From: Bacillota bacterium
GTDB lineage: Bacteria; Bacillota; UBA4882; UBA8346
DNA: 7,533 bases
Reading direction: 5' to 3'
NCBI GenBank assembly: GCA_003501335.1
Contig: DNPQ01000515.1
Span: forward strand, 2,290-9,822
Shown here: positions 6,090 through 7,533 of the stretch, one piece after another
Layout: the number at the start of each line of letters is the position of its first letter
Position numbering within the stretch: the first letter of the stretch is position 1
Notes under the pieces: model-generated
What the model saw: only the letters and a program-made list of their open reading frames with translations
Databases searched by the model: none
What the model was told of the DNA's origin: nothing
Made by a program: the position numbers and the translations under genes

Positions 6090-6126
6090 CCGATTGAGTC
6101 AAGATGTCTATTAAAGGAGCCCAACG

Positions 6127-6669
6127 ATGGAAGATCGCCGGATTAAAAAAACCAAGCAGGCCATTCAACTTTCTTTTGCAAAGCTGTTATCCGAAAAAAG
6201 CATGGAGAATATTACCGTAAAAAGCCTCTGTGAGACCGCCGATATTAATAAAAGCACCTTTTATTTGCATTATCAAGATATCTATGATTGCGCCGACTGC
6301 TTGCGGGATACAATTGTTGATGAATTCAGCAAAGTGATTGCCCCCTACAACTTTGAAGGCATCATTAAAAATTTTGAGATTATCTTAGAAGATATCATCG
6401 AGCTGTTTGACAGGAATAAAGACCTTTACATGCCGTTTCTTAAATCTCCAAGTCTGGCATTTAGTTCCTGCAAATTGAAGCAGTTGATGATTGAGAAGGT
6501 ATTGGAAAAATCCGATGTTAACGAGCGAAACAACAAAATATACCGCTGTACTGTTTCATTTGTTATGAGTGGTATTATCAGTTTGCTTGAACAACATGAA
6601 TTTACAGAAATTGATCACCAAACAATTTCAGCTTTGGCTTATAAAGTACAGAATGGATTTAGCCGGTAG
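6127..6669 (+). CDS. TetR/AcrR family transcriptional regulator
   Basis: The 180-residue protein has the TetR N-terminal helix-turn-helix. Helix 1 is near residues 7-24, followed by ITVKSLCETADINKSTFYLH at 29-48, where INKSTFYLHY is the recognition helix and its start. The all-helical C-terminal domain (about 60-180) binds the effector and dimerises; it resembles the short TetR_C_8 type, and the ligand is unknown. AAAGGAG at 6113-6119 is 7 bases before the start. The gene diverges from the OYE-flavoredoxin pair, and two dyads overlap the predicted promoters between them. The simplest reading is that it represses both itself and the redox genes until a small molecule, perhaps the OYE substrate, binds. 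No clear intrinsic terminator is visible after its stop. Confidence 0.92.
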   Translation: MEDRRIKKTKQAIQLSFAKLLSEKSMENITVKSLCETADINKSTFYLHYQDIYDCADCLRDTIVDEFSKVIAPYNFEGIIKNFEIILEDIIELFDRNKDLYMPFLKSPSLAFSSCKLKQLMIEKVLEKSDVNERNNKIYRCTVSFVMSGIISLLEQHEFTEIDHQTISALAYKVQNGFSR

Positions 6670-6714
6670 CAAGAGTACCCAAGGGTTATTATCATAAAAG
6701 AGGTCCCTCAGCCT

Positions 6715-6930
6715 ATGAAGAAAGTCCCTTTCTACTCCCAAATCGTAAATTGGAAGCATGACAATTCCGGATTCCCCAATCATGAAGAAATTAAAAATTA
6801 GGAGGCCAAGTGCTGCGAAGTCGCTTGTTTACGAATGATTTTGGACTATTATAGGTGTTTGGGACAATTATCCTACTGGAAATTACTGCAATTAGGGCTT
6901 GAACATAATGCCCCATGCTTTGATCACGGA
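6715..6930 (+). pseudogene. Decayed C39-like peptidase fragment, interrupted by TAG
   Basis: One frame reads MKKVPFYSQ and on to codon 28, hits TAG at 6799-6801, then continues with EAKCCEVACLRMILDYY and YWKLLQLGLEHNA. This matches the N-terminal pattern of C39/C39_2 (papain-like) peptidase proteins: VPFYSQ, then W-x4-C-G-x-x-C-L-x-M with a D-Y-Y. The TAG falls exactly where the family Trp is expected, consistent with TGG to TAG. The Gly after the catalytic Cys is replaced by Glu. FDHGS may be the start of the later His region, but after about 6930 no family resemblance remains, although the frame stays open to the TGA at 7012. A weak AAAGAGG (6697-6703) precedes the start by 11 bases. Most likely a truncated, inactive remnant. 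Family assignment is from memory of motifs. Confidence 0.6.
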
Positions 6931-6953
6931 TCTTCCCCCATTTCATTTTGTAT

Positions 6954-6967
6954 CGGGGTCGACCCCG
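6954..6967. repeat. 14-bp perfect GC-rich palindrome
   Basis: CGGGGTCGACCCCG is fully self-complementary and stands out in an AT-rich surround. GTAT and ATAC flank it (6950-6953 and 6971-6974), with four extra bases on one side. It lies 25 bases beyond the stop of the leftward gene and where resemblance of the peptidase fragment fades. No T run follows on either strand, so it is not a standard terminator. It may be a REP-like or mobile-element remnant. Confidence 0.5.
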
Positions 6968-6991
6968 GATCATACCTGTCTTTGCCTAATC

Positions 6992-7414
6992 TCAATTCTT
7001 TACATCACTCTTGATTTCAAATTTAATGACGCCATCCGGTTCAACCTTGGTAATTTTGATCAAAGCTTTTCCGTGATAACCTCTTTCAAAATAGCCGAAT
7101 ATGACTTCCTTATGTTTTTCACCGTTCTTATCTTGATAGCTTAACCACATGGCATTTTCGCCACTACCAGCAAGGGGAAGTGTTTCCTGGGGTTTAAAAA
7201 TGAGCTTTAAGTATGACTCAGCGGGAATACCTGAAATAACAATGTCTTTATCGTTTTTCTGATAAGTAAATTTTAAATCACCAATTGCTTCGGACGTTTT
7301 GTTATAAATCTCAATTTTTAGTGTCCCTTTGTTACGGATATAATTGAAGGTAAACCAAAATGATAGGCCCAGTAAAACTACTAAAAACGATATTAAAATA
7401 AGTTTAAGCTTCAT
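6992..7414 (-). CDS. Membrane-anchored protein of unknown function
   Basis: I do not recognise this 140-residue protein. Residues 4-26 form one strong hydrophobic helix (LKLILISFLVVLLGLSFWF region) preceded by Lys 2 and Lys 4 and followed by RNKG. It should be anchored with its N-terminus inside and the rest outside. There is no Cys, so it is not a lipoprotein, and no clear signal-peptidase site. The exported part, about 110 residues, has alternating hydrophobic and charged residues suggesting a small beta domain (LKIEIYN, DLKFTY, LKLIFKP, EVIFGYFERGYHGKALIKI, VIKFEI). AAGGA lies 9 bases before the start. Its ATG overlaps the stop of the upstream leftward gene as ATGA, so the two are probably co-translated. 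Base composition is more AT-rich than the transporter operon. Confidence 0.75.
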   Translation of the reverse strand: MKLKLILISFLVVLLGLSFWFTFNYIRNKGTLKIEIYNKTSEAIGDLKFTYQKNDKDIVISGIPAESYLKLIFKPQETLPLAGSGENAMWLSYQDKNGEKHKEVIFGYFERGYHGKALIKITKVEPDGVIKFEIKSDVKN

Positions 7415-7533
7415 TGATTCACATCCTTAAATTTGATAATTATTTTAGCTATCTCCATTTTACCACCTTTTACTAATCCGATGTTTCGAGCCGGTCCTAT
7501 TTTCTTTGCAGCATCATCGCTGATTGTCAAAGG
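7411..7533 (-). CDS. C-terminal end of an unidentified leftward gene (partial)
   Basis: Reading leftward from the right edge, one frame is open for 40 codons and ends at the TGA at 7413-7411. It begins PLTISDDAAKKIGPARNIG and ends IIIKFKDVNQ. The stop overlaps the ATG of the 140-residue membrane protein as ATGA, the standard form of coupled genes in bacterial operons, which is the main reason to call it real. The rest of the gene is outside the window. The fragment is Lys- and Ile-rich with no recognisable motif, so no function is proposed. An open frame of this length could occur by chance. Confidence 0.55.
   Translation of the reverse strand, partial: PLTISDDAAKKIGPARNIGLVKGGKMEIAKIIIKFKDVNQ

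Noticed and set aside
6677..6686. ACCC-AA-GGGT as terminator of the TetR gene
   Set aside because: The stem is four base pairs with a two-base loop and no T run, too weak to act.
6799..6801. TAG read as pyrrolysine instead of a stop
   Set aside because: The residue expected at this position in the family is Trp, the gene is also truncated and has lost the Gly after its catalytic Cys, and nothing else in the window points to a pyrrolysine system.
6791..6973. Minus-strand 60-codon open frame over the peptidase remnant
   Set aside because: It overlaps the recognisable plus-strand family motifs, crosses the palindrome and has no family resemblance.
6899..7144. Plus-strand 81-codon open frame
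   Set aside because: It is mainly antisense to the membrane-protein gene, which has a better start, ribosome binding site and operon context.

Overview
The window reads as Bacillota (Firmicutes) chromosome, probably from an anaerobe. Shine-Dalgarno sites are strong AAAGGAG types, the promoter boxes fit the sigma-A consensus, and a B12 riboswitch with an intrinsic terminator controls the first operon. The gene content is an ECF vitamin transporter, a flavoredoxin-like protein, and an Old Yellow Enzyme with a probable Fe-S cysteine cluster. Genus cannot be assigned from sequence alone.

Positions 1-4100 hold one rightward transcription unit. The 3' part of a cobalamin riboswitch aptamer (1 to about 72, cut by the left edge) is followed by a strong terminator hairpin (107-161). 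Then come a predicted alpha-ribazole kinase (cblS-like, 182-910), a predicted alpha-ribazole S component (cblT-like, 947-1468), a fused double ECF ATPase (1499-3259) and the ECF T component (3262-4065). Together they would import alpha-ribazole, the lower-ligand nucleoside of B12, and trap it by phosphorylation. This would happen when cobalamin is scarce and the riboswitch lets transcription through. The transporter carries its own energising module instead of depending on a shared one.

Positions 4102-6669 hold a redox locus. An OYE-family flavoenzyme and a flavoredoxin-like FMN protein form a leftward pair. A TetR/AcrR regulator is transcribed the other way. The 175-bp control region between them contains two inverted repeats with GTCTA arms that coincide with predicted promoters. 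Two near-consensus promoters face each other across the first repeat, so autoregulation and repression of the redox pair are both likely.

Positions 6670-7533 are accessory-like and more AT-rich. They hold a decayed C39-like peptidase fragment interrupted by an in-frame TAG, a 14-bp perfect palindrome, a leftward gene for a membrane-anchored protein of unknown function, and the last 40 codons of another leftward gene that enters from the right edge and overlaps it by ATGA.

No tRNA, rRNA, CRISPR array or intact mobile element was seen. The most informative points are the self-contained alpha-ribazole uptake and kinase operon with its riboswitch, the face-to-face promoter and operator arrangement, and the interrupted peptidase gene.
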